In this document: piece by piece, positions 35,547 through 43,241 of the stretch
Position numbering within the stretch: the first letter of the stretch is position 1
How the letters are laid out: each line of letters opens with the position of its first letter
IMG/VR virus record: IMGVR_UViG_3300008266_000027
Location: 101,837 to 165,836 of that record
Length of the DNA: 64,000 nucleotides
Strand: one strand, 5' to 3'
Origin: a virus
The notes under the pieces: generated by a model
Database searches by the model: none
What the model was told of the DNA's origin: nothing
Seen by the model: only the letters and a program-made list of their open reading frames with translations
Position numbers and translations under genes: made by a program

Positions 35547-36305
35547 ATGGCAAGAAAAAAGAAAGTTCTAAGAGAATACAACGTCTGCAAGTGCTTAGTA
35601 ACTAACATACAGTCAGTTACAGGGCATAAAACACACGAGATACTATCATATATGCATTCTCTAGCAGAGAACTGCATAAAAGAGAATGGATTAAGAGTAG
35701 ATAAATATGAAGAAGTGTCCTACTACGAGCCGACTATAATTGACTACTCCTATTATCCTAACACTAAGATATATCTAGCCGTATCTATTAGTAGAATTTC
35801 TAATCTAATAGAAGAAGACAATTCCGACGACTTAGTACAGTGCATGTATGTAGACTACAAGTTCTACACGCCTTCTTCTATTAAAAAACTAACACAAGAA
35901 CAGTTTGACGATATAGTTATCGATGCAATGCTGACTGACTTTTCTATGGACTTTGATCCGCCTGCTATAAAGAAAAGAAAGACGCTTGTTCAACTAAAGA
36001 AAGAAGAAAAAGAGCGTGAGGCTAAAGAAAAAGTAAGACAAATTAATTATCTAAAAAAAGAACTAAAAAGTCTTCTTAGGCAAACTCTAGAATATAAAGC
36101 AAATGCTGTAGATGACAGTTCCACTAAATCTACAAGAAACTACTATGTTAGACAATTTAAAAAAAGTGAAAGAGAAATAAACTATGTAATTAATCAGCTA
36201 AAAAACCTAGGCGATAAAACACATGAGGTGCTTTTGACCCCAACAGATTCGATAAATAATCAAACGGAGGGCAAATGTCAAACCAAAGTCAAACTCAAGC
36301 TCTAG
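35547..36305 (+). CDS. Charged coiled-coil protein, 252 aa
   Basis: ATG 35547. N-terminal 130 residues mixed; residues 145-225 a highly charged coiled coil (QLKKEEKEREAKEKVRQINY). The C-terminus (PTDSINNQTEGK) is the translated class II promoter and leader of the next gene, and overlaps it by 31 bases. It sits between the ATPase and VWA genes, so it may belong to that system. Confidence 0.7.
   Translation: MARKKKVLREYNVCKCLVTNIQSVTGHKTHEILSYMHSLAENCIKENGLRVDKYEEVSYYEPTIIDYSYYPNTKIYLAVSISRISNLIEEDNSDDLVQCMYVDYKFYTPSSIKKLTQEQFDDIVIDAMLTDFSMDFDPPAIKKRKTLVQLKKEEKEREAKEKVRQINYLKKELKSLLRQTLEYKANAVDDSSTKSTRNYYVRQFKKSEREINYVINQLKNLGDKTHEVLLTPTDSINNQTEGKCQTKVKLKL
36244..36255 (+). promoter_or_regulatory. 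Class II promoter motif (CAGATTCGATAA) inside the upstream CDS
   Basis: Nineteen bases before ATG 36275, with CGGAGGG as ribosome-binding site. Confidence 0.75.
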
Positions 36306-37756
36306 ATCTCACAGAAGAAGAGAAACAACATCTTGAAGAACTAAAGCGCAAAGCCAAAGAAGCTGGCATGCGATCTCGTGAAGAAGCCCTAGAAGCTGCG
36401 AAGCGCGAAATGGTGGGTGCAGACGAACAAAAGCAATGTTTGCAAACCGCAATATTTCAGACGACTAAAACAAATCCATTCATGGGCTCTGTACTTCAGT
36501 GTATGAACATGACCTATAGCCACGTGATTCCAACTGCTGGTGTTATGTTTAATGCTGAGTTGAAGCGCTGGGATATGCTGTTAAATCCATATTTTTTCTG
36601 TCGTAAACTAAATGAAGTACAACGTAAAGCAGTTTTATTGCATGAGCTCTATCATATTACTCACAAGCATCCGCTACGTGTTCCATTCATGAAACTATCA
36701 AGCCATAAGCGTCAGCTCATGAACATCGCTATGGACATGGCAATTAACCAATTCATTAAAGATCTTCCAGCCGGATGCCCTCAGTGTCCGCCGCGTAAGC
36801 CAGGCCAATTCGCGTCCTTGCCATGCGAAAATCCAGACTGCTGTGGCTCAGGTATCGACATCAAAGATTTCTTCGACACAGACAAAAATGGCAAAATAGT
36901 TCAATGGGAAGCACGTCAGCCAGCTGAGCACTATTACGAAAAGCTAATGGAAAGATTTCAGGATCCAGATCCGGAAGATCAAGACAATAAGGATGGCAAC
37001 GCAGGTGGTGGTGCAAGCAGCGGCGATCTTCCAAAAACAACTGATGTTCACCACTGGGATGGCTCAAGTGAAGAAAAAGATATGCTTGAAGCAACTGAAG
37101 ATCTAGTTAAGCGTGCAATGATTAAATGCAAGTTTGGCCACGATGAGCTGCCAGGTCATATCAGAGAACTACTTGACCATATTAAGCAGCGCAGAGCAGA
37201 GCTAGACTACAAACGTCTGATTCTTCAGGCGATGAAGTCCTCGCTTCCTGCCAACTTTCGCGTCAAATCATGGACTCGTAAGAGCAAACGCTATGGCGCA
37301 AAAGCACCAGGCAATAAGAATGGAGAAGAACCTAAGCTAGATAATTTTATCGACACATCAGGATCTATCTCCATCGAAGAAGCAAATAACTTCCTAGATA
37401 TCGTAGATGAGTTCTTGCGTGTTGGCGCTAGGAAGTGTACACTCAATATGTTTCATACTTCTAACTATTATCGCGAAGACTACAAGCGAGGTCAGCGTAT
37501 CAAGCGTGAAGATATTCAGTCAGGCGGAACATGCCTAGAAGATTCATTCCGCGTGATTGCAAAATCTAGACCTGACCTAGCGATTATCTTAACCGATGGC
37601 TACTACAGCCATGTTGATACAAAGAAGCTGGTAGGCCCAAATGGCAGGTTTCCAAATACTGTGTTTATCATCAGCAAGGATGGTACTACGGATCATCCGT
37701 TTAAAAATGAACCGTGGGCAAAGACAGTACAGATTCCAGGCAGTGTGAAGCGATGA
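36275..37756 (+). CDS. VWA-like protein with metallopeptidase domain (DUF2201 type), 493 aa
   Basis: LLHELYHITHKHPLR carries a zincin HExxH (about residue 127). The C-terminal domain has DTSGSIS, a MIDAS-type D-x-S-x-S, and IILTDGYYSH. Domain order matches the bacterial pair 'metallopeptidase plus VWA-like' that accompanies MoxR ATPases. Cys motifs in the middle (CPQCPPRK, CENPDCC) may bind zinc. The role in phages is unknown; substrate remodelling or proteolysis is plausible. Arg codons are again CGT/CGC rich. Confidence 0.88.
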   Translation: MSNQSQTQALDLTEEEKQHLEELKRKAKEAGMRSREEALEAAKREMVGADEQKQCLQTAIFQTTKTNPFMGSVLQCMNMTYSHVIPTAGVMFNAELKRWDMLLNPYFFCRKLNEVQRKAVLLHELYHITHKHPLRVPFMKLSSHKRQLMNIAMDMAINQFIKDLPAGCPQCPPRKPGQFASLPCENPDCCGSGIDIKDFFDTDKNGKIVQWEARQPAEHYYEKLMERFQDPDPEDQDNKDGNAGGGASSGDLPKTTDVHHWDGSSEEKDMLEATEDLVKRAMIKCKFGHDELPGHIRELLDHIKQRRAELDYKRLILQAMKSSLPANFRVKSWTRKSKRYGAKAPGNKNGEEPKLDNFIDTSGSISIEEANNFLDIVDEFLRVGARKCTLNMFHTSNYYREDYKRGQRIKREDIQSGGTCLEDSFRVIAKSRPDLAIILTDGYYSHVDTKKLVGPNGRFPNTVFIISKDGTTDHPFKNEPWAKTVQIPGSVKR

Positions 37757-37977
37757 GTAACTTTGGCTTAAACTTAAGAAGCCACAAATGGCGCTGGACC
37801 TATGACGAGCAAGGTACAGACGCCTACAATGTATTGGGTGCACTAGAGTGCACTCTTTATAATTTAAGCATAATGGCGCCATTAAATAATTATTGGAATA
37901 TGGATGAAATGGAGCGTTTTGGTTTTGAGTTTAGCTTCTTAACCAAGCGAAACATAAAGGACAACTGTGGACAATAG
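37753..37977 (+). CDS. Hypothetical protein, 74 aa
   Basis: ATGA overlap with the VWA gene. Aromatic-rich (KWRWTYDEQGTDAYNVL, EMERFGFEFSFLTK). No family recognised; probably translationally coupled. Confidence 0.65.
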   Translation: MSNFGLNLRSHKWRWTYDEQGTDAYNVLGALECTLYNLSIMAPLNNYWNMDEMERFGFEFSFLTKRNIKDNCGQ

Positions 37978-38185
37978 TAGGATCGCCTTAAAAGGCCTCA
38001 GAAAGAACGATCAAGGAGACATAGTCGAGTATGATCTTAGCATAAAATTAAATGAAATAACTGTAATCTCTATGGTTAGAGATGAGGCCTATGTATCTAT
38101 ATTTAATGGTCGTTGTTATAGGGTTAGTCATAGTTTTGATGAATTAAAAAGACTAATAGAAAACACAGAAACAAGCCAACTGTAG
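37967..38185 (+). CDS. Hypothetical protein, GTG start, 72 aa
   Basis: GTG 37967 lies six bases after AAAGGAC. Beta-rich (VEYDLSIKLNEITVISMV, EAYVSIFNGRCYRVS) then a helix (DELKRLIENTE). Function unknown. Confidence 0.65.
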   Translation: MDNSRIALKGLRKNDQGDIVEYDLSIKLNEITVISMVRDEAYVSIFNGRCYRVSHSFDELKRLIENTETSQL

Positions 38186-38216
38186 CAGTGTCAGAGGCTA
38201 TTTATAGTAAATTATA

Positions 38217-38225
38217 TGGTATAAT
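38217..38225 (+). promoter_or_regulatory. Class I extended -10 (TGGTATAAT), leaderless
   Basis: Six bases separate TATAAT from ATG 38232, so predicted +1 is the start codon itself. Confidence 0.7.
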
Positions 38226-38231
38226 ATAGGT

Positions 38232-38747
38232 ATGGAAAACACTAAGCTGCTTGATTCTTTACAAGAAATTTATGATGACCTAATCTGGCTCGAAGAGCAG
38301 GTTGCCTCTGATCTAAATAAGGGGCCCAACTATTGGAAAGACAAGGACCCGGCTAAGTATAAGAAAATGCTAACAAAATTGCGAAGAGATCGCAAAACAC
38401 CTGGCCATAAAGAGCGCGGCTATCAGCAGGTTCTTCAGGCTAAGCGGCGTGAAAAAGGTAAGCCTGGCACGCGTAGCGGCCAAAATGGCAAGAAGGGTCA
38501 CTCTTCAGGGCATATGAAGACTAAGACAGGTGCTGCAGCGAAGCGCTATGCTTCTGCCGAGAAAAAGCATGGTAAGAAGATGTCAATGAACCGCAAGAAC
38601 AACAATAAAGGATACGCCTCGGGCAACGTAAAGCTTATATCTCAGAAATACAATAAGGGCGACGAAAAGTATTCTAGAAAAGCACCTGAAAATAATCTTA
38701 AAAGTAAATTAAAAAAACTAAAAAAAGCATTACTTGATTATCTTTAA
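38232..38747 (+). CDS. Basic DNA-binding-like protein, leaderless, 171 aa
   Basis: An acidic helical N-terminus (SLQEIYDDLIWLEEQVASDL) is followed by a very basic Lys/Gly/Arg region (LRRDRKTPGHKERGY, RREKGKPGTRSGQNGKKG) and an Asn-rich segment (NRKNNNKGYASGNVKLIS) vaguely like the end of HNH-type proteins, but without a His-Asn-His set. Probably nucleic-acid binding. No ribosome-binding site. Confidence 0.65.
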   Translation: MENTKLLDSLQEIYDDLIWLEEQVASDLNKGPNYWKDKDPAKYKKMLTKLRRDRKTPGHKERGYQQVLQAKRREKGKPGTRSGQNGKKGHSSGHMKTKTGAAAKRYASAEKKHGKKMSMNRKNNNKGYASGNVKLISQKYNKGDEKYSRKAPENNLKSKLKKLKKALLDYL

Positions 38748-38753
38748 TTAAAT

Positions 38754-39314
38754 ATGGAAAAACTACACATATCTGAAAATGGTCAGTGGCAGCTAAATAA
38801 AGTTTTACTAAATTCAATAAGTCCTGCGGACGCAGAAGTTAAGAATCCAGAAGCAGACAGAAGAAATATATCGGTGGTAAACAAGCAGCTGCCAAACGGT
38901 CTGATCTATAAGCAGTTTAAAGTACGCGGAAGCAACAGCAACGCTAGAATTCATACGTTATATGAGAAAAATAACCCCGAACCTGTAAGCATAATGAATA
39001 CATCAGATTCTCAAGATGTCGGCAACGACAAAATCTATAAGAATACAGTTAACTGGGCGTCAACTATACCAGAGCATCAAAAAAAAGGTCTTGGTAGACA
39101 GCTATATTTGGCCGCACTAATGCATTTGGGCACAATACACTCTGATGATAACATATCTCCGCATATACATAAACTCTGGGGCAGTCTATCAAAGATACCT
39201 GGGCTTTCGGTGCGACTGAGTGCTGGAGATAGTGAACTGCATAGACACAGAGCAGAACTAGATCCAAGCAAAAAACTAGATCTTAATTCGCTATTTCATA
39301 GTATAAATCTCTAA
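38754..39314 (+). CDS. GNAT-like protein with virion-type N-terminal tag, 186 aa
   Basis: MEKLHISENGQWQLNK matches the ISxNGQWxLxK tag at 17455. Residues 110-125 (HQKKGLGRQLYLAALMHL) are a GNAT motif A, the acetyl-CoA pyrophosphate loop. The C-terminus has LHRHRAELDPSK. Possibly an acetyltransferase carried in the virion or injected; the substrate is unknown. No ribosome-binding site visible; six bases separate it from the previous stop. Confidence 0.65.
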   Translation: MEKLHISENGQWQLNKVLLNSISPADAEVKNPEADRRNISVVNKQLPNGLIYKQFKVRGSNSNARIHTLYEKNNPEPVSIMNTSDSQDVGNDKIYKNTVNWASTIPEHQKKGLGRQLYLAALMHLGTIHSDDNISPHIHKLWGSLSKIPGLSVRLSAGDSELHRHRAELDPSKKLDLNSLFHSINL

Positions 39315-39340
39315 TAGCGTAAAATTAAAGCCACAACCAT

Positions 39341-39682
39341 ATGACAGCTAATTATAAAAGAAAAAGACTTATTGAAAAAAATAGCTCGGATAGGGAGACG
39401 ACTGCGATTCGTAAGCAGCTCAATTCCTCAGAGAGAATTAAGACAAAAAATGAGATTAAAAAAAATATAAGCGATAGAATACAAATAGCTCAAGAACTAA
39501 GATGGGAGTTCGAGGTGAAGCAGTCATCAGAATGCCATCATAATGAAATATTTGGCCCACACGTGCATATGCAAACAATGCTAGCACTGCTGGATGTAGG
39601 TGATTTCGATCTATATCGCTGCACATGCCTAGACACTTACAAACTATCCGATGAACAGATATTGAAAATGTTTGGCCTATAA
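39341..39682 (+). CDS. Hypothetical protein with Cys/His cluster, 113 aa
   Basis: Basic N-terminus (NYKRKRLIEKNSSDRETTAI), then SSECHHNEIFGPHVHMQ and YRCTCLDTYKL, which could bind a metal. The start has no ribosome-binding site; GCGTAAAAT lies 16 bases before it. Function unknown. Confidence 0.6.
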   Translation: MTANYKRKRLIEKNSSDRETTAIRKQLNSSERIKTKNEIKKNISDRIQIAQELRWEFEVKQSSECHHNEIFGPHVHMQTMLALLDVGDFDLYRCTCLDTYKLSDEQILKMFGL

Positions 39683-39704
39683 TTACTCTGTAATTTCATA
39701 AACG

Positions 39705-39710
39705 TATAAT
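39705..39710 (+). promoter_or_regulatory. Class I -10 (TATAAT) for the UvdE gene
   Basis: ACGTATAAT, 27 bases before ATG 39738; AGAGG is the ribosome-binding site. Confidence 0.5.
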
Positions 39711-39737
39711 ATCTTTAAGATTATAAAAAGAGGTAGT

Positions 39738-40754
39738 ATGCGACTTGGCTTTGCCTGCAAATATATGCATGATATTGAGCTTCCAGCAAAAGAGCTAGAG
39801 GCTATCGAGTCACGACTTAACTGTCGTACGACCACGTTTACGTGGGCAAATAAACAGAAGCGCTCTGTCGCAGAGGAGCGATTGCACTCAATACTAGATC
39901 ATAACCTAGCTGCACTCGGCGGAATTATAGACTATGTGGGAACACTGGATCCTGAATTGCGTATGTTTCGCATCAGCAGTGATATATGCCCGCTATACAC
40001 ACATCCAAATTGGATCAGCTTCTGGAAAAGCTGCGAACTACAATCGAAGCTTGAAAAAGAATTAACGCATATAGGTGGCAAGACGCGGGATCTAGGCATC
40101 AAGGTTTCCTTTCACCCAGCTCAGTTTACTGTGCTAGCGAGTGACAAGGACGATGTGGTAGACAGGTCACTAGAAGAGTTTGAATATCATGCGGATATGG
40201 CTCGATGGCTTGGCTACGGCAAATCTTTTCAAGATGGCTGCAAGATAAATATACATATTGGTGGTAAAGGCGGTACCTCTACGCTTATAAAAAACCTAGG
40301 TCGACTATCTGATGTGGCTAGAAATCTAATCACAATAGAAAATGACGAGTTTAGTTATAGCCTAGATGAGACAATTAAACTTAAACAACATGTCGCATTA
40401 GTTTTAGATGTACACCATCACTGGATAAACACAGGCAAATATATCGAACCTGACTCAGACAGCGTTAAGCAGGTTATAGAAAGTTGGCGAGGTATAAGAC
40501 CTAGTATGCACTATAGTATATCTAAACAATCAGTTTTTGCCGATCATTCGTCAGATGAAAAACCTGATCTTGCACTACTATTAAGTGCTGGCTACAAAAA
40601 AACAGCTTTAAGAGCTCATTCAGACGACTACTGGAATCTGGCATGCAATGACTGGATCTCGGGCTTCAGAAAAGACTTTGACATAATGTGTGAAAGCAAG
40701 AGTAAGAATTTAGCCTCTATAAAATTGTTAGATTATTTGCGAGGTAAACAATGA
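39738..40754 (+). CDS. uvdE: UV-damage endonuclease (UvdE/UVDE), 338 aa
   Basis: Nicks DNA 5' of UV photoproducts and abasic sites. The TIM-barrel metal-site motifs are in order: RISSDICPLY, SFHPAQFTVLAS, NIHIGGKGG, ENDEF, LDVHHHW and RAHSDDY. The start MRLGFACKYM is typical. Length is near full-size for bacterial UVDE. It would give photoproduct repair independent of the host Uvr system. It overlaps the next gene by four bases. Confidence 0.93.
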   Translation: MRLGFACKYMHDIELPAKELEAIESRLNCRTTTFTWANKQKRSVAEERLHSILDHNLAALGGIIDYVGTLDPELRMFRISSDICPLYTHPNWISFWKSCELQSKLEKELTHIGGKTRDLGIKVSFHPAQFTVLASDKDDVVDRSLEEFEYHADMARWLGYGKSFQDGCKINIHIGGKGGTSTLIKNLGRLSDVARNLITIENDEFSYSLDETIKLKQHVALVLDVHHHWINTGKYIEPDSDSVKQVIESWRGIRPSMHYSISKQSVFADHSSDEKPDLALLLSAGYKKTALRAHSDDYWNLACNDWISGFRKDFDIMCESKSKNLASIKLLDYLRGKQ

Positions 40755-40945
40755 ACGCAATTATTCTAGGTTGGCTTTTCATAGGATCAGTCGTAAATCT
40801 TTTCATACATTACAGAAACGCTGATAAATTTGGCACTGCACTTATGGGTGGACAGCTCAACATACTTGTATTTCTACTTATGGGCTTCACTAATCATATA
40901 CTTTGGCCACTCGCTCTCTACACCGAACTCACTAGAAAACTCTGA
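40751..40945 (+). CDS. Membrane protein, two TM helices, 64 aa
   Basis: ATGA overlap with uvdE. Hydrophobic segments AIILGWLFIGSVVNLFI and LNILVFLLMGFTNHILW with a polar loop. A class II promoter follows immediately. Confidence 0.65.
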   Translation: MNAIILGWLFIGSVVNLFIHYRNADKFGTALMGGQLNILVFLLMGFTNHILWPLALYTELTRKL

Positions 40946-40957
40946 CAGATTCGATAT
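40946..40957 (+). promoter_or_regulatory. Class II promoter motif (CAGATTCGATAT), leaderless geometry
   Basis: ATG 40964 is six bases after CGATAT and is the start of the next frame, with no ribosome-binding site between. Confidence 0.75.
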
Positions 40958-40963
40958 TAATAC

Positions 40964-41110
40964 ATGAGAGTTAGTGATAAAATTCAGATAGTTGAAAATT
41001 TTTTGGCATGCTTGGACAAACTTGTTGAATTTACTCAAGTAGAATCAGATACTGGCATTGAGACTAGTGATCTAGTTCTAGTTCTAAGAATTGGAATTTA
41101 TATAGATTAA
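40964..41110 (+). CDS. KLxII-family microprotein, possibly leaderless, 48 aa
   Basis: Core IVENFLACLDKLVEFTQVES and a second hydrophobic helix (SDLVLVLRIGIYID) that contains the motif again (LRIGI). The start is on the predicted class II +1. A terminator-like hairpin follows. Confidence 0.6.
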   Translation: MRVSDKIQIVENFLACLDKLVEFTQVESDTGIETSDLVLVLRIGIYID

Positions 41111-41145
41111 ATGCTAGAACAGATTAACCCCGCTGTTCTATCATC

Positions 41146-41180
41146 GGGCACAACTAATAGGATTTGGTTGTGCCCTCTTT
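41146..41180 (+). terminator. Rho-independent terminator-like hairpin
   Basis: GGGCACAAC (41146-41154) and GTTGTGCCC (41167-41175) form a nine-base-pair stem, followed by TCTTT. It ends the unit starting at 40964. Confidence 0.75.
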
Positions 41181-41191
41181 ATAAGAGGAAT

Positions 41192-41449
41192 ATGCTGCCA
41201 GAAGGATCGAAGTCCATAATAAAACTAATATCTTTTCTAGATAATCTAGATTTATTGATTTTTTATAGCGGAAATTCAGAAACACTCATGTGGGAGTTTG
41301 CTACTCCCGGAACAAAAATAGGTCAAAAACTGGAGGTACTAGATGCTAAGCTCTACACAGATGAAATATATCGAGCTAGAGAAGAAGAAAGAGGCTTACA
41401 AGAAGTTCTTGGAAGAATTAAAGGAGGCTACTCAGGCAGTAGTGAATGA
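41192..41449 (+). CDS. Hypothetical protein, KLxII-like N-terminus, 85 aa
   Basis: ATG 41192 after AGAGGAAT is preferred to ATG 41111, which would run through the terminator. Starts MLPEGSKSIIKL with ISFLDNLDLLIFYSGNSET, echoing the microprotein motif. The last 107 bases overlap the next gene in another frame, so the C-terminus is less certain. Confidence 0.5.
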   Translation: MLPEGSKSIIKLISFLDNLDLLIFYSGNSETLMWEFATPGTKIGQKLEVLDAKLYTDEIYRAREEERGLQEVLGRIKGGYSGSSE

Positions 41450-41627
41450 AGTCGGAGTCGGCGGTCATTTTCAAGATGCTGAAGGTACCGTTTATCAGGT
41501 TGAAGAATCTGACGGGAAATTCGTGTACTTTGACAGATTCGAAATTAAACGCACGAGACGTAGTGGCGAAAAATCTGGCACACTATCTCTAACAAAAGCA
41601 AAAGAACTAGGTTATGGAGTAGCATAG
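41343..41627 (+). CDS. Conserved phage protein, 94 aa
   Basis: ATG 41343 after GGAGG. ELEKKKEAYKKFLEELKEAT helix, then GHFQDAEGTVYQVEESDGKF, FDRFEIKRTRRSGEKSGTLS and AKELGY. I recall this pattern (FQDAEGTVYK.....GKFV.F....Y.RTRR) from numerous phages. Function unknown. A class II-like sequence (41534-41545) encodes its DRFEIK. Confidence 0.78.
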   Translation: MLSSTQMKYIELEKKKEAYKKFLEELKEATQAVVNEVGVGGHFQDAEGTVYQVEESDGKFVYFDRFEIKRTRRSGEKSGTLSLTKAKELGYGVA

Positions 41628-41659
41628 CTTGTTAAATTTCAAACGTTTTAGGAGTTACC

Positions 41660-42370
41660 ATGTCTATTTTTAAAGATCGTGTCTATGAAGAGATGGATGA
41701 CATATCCAGGCTTATTGAGCCATATCAATGTGGTCTGAACGAAGACCTATCGAAGTTTCCAGATAGGCTAGAAATTGATCCAGATCAGCTAGAGTCTACA
41801 TGGGGAACAAACGTGCGTGATATAGTTAGAAGATATGCAAAATCTGCGGAGCTCAATGCTCTTTCAGAAAACGTCTGGGACCTAGATCCTAATTTCTTTC
41901 AGTTTGAGATAGTTAACTCAGAAGGTGAGCAAACAGATTCACTGCGTTACAATTTTGCTACTAAAGAAATAGACGGCAAAATTTTTCTAGTGAAGAAAAT
42001 GTTCTGCGTTGAAGACGACGGTGTCATGAACATAATTATTAAAAATGTAGAAAATAAACTTAGCATGTATAATCGTCACGCTGATTCAAAAAGAATAAAT
42101 GAGATTGCTGATCTATTCAATGCAGAAGAAGTAAAGCAGAAAAGATCAGCCAGTAAAAAAATGCGTTGTCTAAGAAATCATATAGTTGGTCTGATTAAGT
42201 CTAAAAAGCTAGACATACGAGATGCAGAGCTTGCCGCTAGATTCAGCAACTGGATAGTGCTCTATGCTAATGATGGAAGTTTACCTGCGCTTGCAAATAT
42301 TACGAAGCTAAAAATTATGACTCATCAGAATAAACCTATATATTCAATTGATGAAAGGAGCACCGTATGA
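41660..42370 (+). CDS. Hypothetical protein, 236 aa
   Basis: ATG 41660 after TAGGAGTTACC. Acidic N-terminus (EEMDDISRLIEPYQCG), mixed middle, and a basic helical C-terminus (KQKRSASKKMRCLRNHI). No family recognised. First of four genes with ATGA-type overlaps up to the ThyA-like gene. Confidence 0.7.
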   Translation: MSIFKDRVYEEMDDISRLIEPYQCGLNEDLSKFPDRLEIDPDQLESTWGTNVRDIVRRYAKSAELNALSENVWDLDPNFFQFEIVNSEGEQTDSLRYNFATKEIDGKIFLVKKMFCVEDDGVMNIIIKNVENKLSMYNRHADSKRINEIADLFNAEEVKQKRSASKKMRCLRNHIVGLIKSKKLDIRDAELAARFSNWIVLYANDGSLPALANITKLKIMTHQNKPIYSIDERSTV

Positions 42371-42876
42371 AGTTTGATGATCGCCTAAAGTCTTTAACAA
42401 GTAGTATTGATCCAGGTGCACCTCTTATAAGACTAAAGATGTCTAGTGATTTGAAGACAATAAGAGCAGAGTCGATGCCGTGGTTTCCTCCTGCCGACGA
42501 TCCTAGTTTTCTAGGTCGATTAATCACTGAGTGTGTTAGACGTACTCAGACTATTAATGGCTATACGATAGATTATGCTGCAACTAAGTCAAATATAACT
42601 GAGTCAGTTGTAGATAATTTTTCTCATCTATATACAAGGGTATCTACGAATAAAGAACCAACTAGAACCAAGACATTTAAGGCAATTAAGCAGCTGCAGC
42701 GAAAAGCACGTCGCGAAGAAGATATATTCGAAGACTTTTTTGCTATTGCAGAATACAATGATCAGGTTACTAGAGAAGACAGTATTACAAGTGTGAGCAA
42801 TCAAGTTCATCGTAAAAATATACTCTATTTAATAGAGTCACTAGTGAGGAAGCATGGAAGTGAGAACAATAACTAA
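42367..42876 (+). CDS. Hypothetical protein, 169 aa
   Basis: ATGA overlap; AAAGGAGC as ribosome-binding site. Contains SMPWFPPADDPSFLGRLI, then helices with basic patches (TKTFKAIKQLQRKARREED). No domain recognised. Confidence 0.7.
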   Translation: MKFDDRLKSLTSSIDPGAPLIRLKMSSDLKTIRAESMPWFPPADDPSFLGRLITECVRRTQTINGYTIDYAATKSNITESVVDNFSHLYTRVSTNKEPTRTKTFKAIKQLQRKARREEDIFEDFFAIAEYNDQVTREDSITSVSNQVHRKNILYLIESLVRKHGSENNN

Positions 42877-43219
42877 TGAAATGGTGCTTAAATATGCACC
42901 GATGATTGAAAGCTACATGGCTAATTCAGTTAGAAAAAACTGGAACGAGGCCTGTCTAAGTAAAAACAATGATTGCGTAAGCTTAGGCAACAGCGGCTGG
43001 ACTATGGCCGATATCCGCTCATATCTAATGACGGAAGTTTTTATAGCATTACGCAACTATAGCCCAGACCACAATACGAAAGAGTCTACTTTTGTATATG
43101 GCCATCTTAGTAAGCGAGTTGGTTCACTAATGAAAAAACTAACAAATAAATCAAAAGGCTATGGGTTTTGGTCTCTTAATTTAGAGACGGTACTTGGTGA
43201 AACTGAATATGATGATTAA
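42854..43219 (+). CDS. Sigma-factor-like (region 2) protein candidate, 121 aa
   Basis: The middle reads like a divergent sigma region 2: MADIRSYLMTEVFIALRNYSPD (compare DL.Q...i.l..A...yDp), then KESTFVYGHLSKRVGSLMKKL (compare F.Ty....I...i...). No region 4. T4 gp55-type factors are of this size and composition. The similarity is weaker than for the protein at 27276, so this is a candidate only. GAGGAAGC precedes the ATG. Confidence 0.5.
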   Translation: MEVRTITNEMVLKYAPMIESYMANSVRKNWNEACLSKNNDCVSLGNSGWTMADIRSYLMTEVFIALRNYSPDHNTKESTFVYGHLSKRVGSLMKKLTNKSKGYGFWSLNLETVLGETEYDD

Positions 43220-43220
43220 G

Positions 43221-43226
43221 TATAAT
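43221..43226 (+). promoter_or_regulatory. Class I-like -10 (TATAAT)
   Basis: AAGTATAATTG directly after the stop of the preceding gene, 15 bases before the ThyA-like ATG. No -35 identified. Confidence 0.45.
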
Positions 43227-43241
43227 TGTCATGGAGGGGAC

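Noticed and set aside
39782-39800. CTATCGAGTC as a minus-strand class II motif
   Set aside because: Only a partial match, inside the conserved uvdE coding region, with no leftward gene downstream.
41534-41545. CAGATTCGAAAT inside the 41343 gene, a class II look-alike
   Set aside because: It encodes FDRFEIK within a conserved protein and the nearest downstream start is about 115 bases away; kept as possible but not listed as a promoter.
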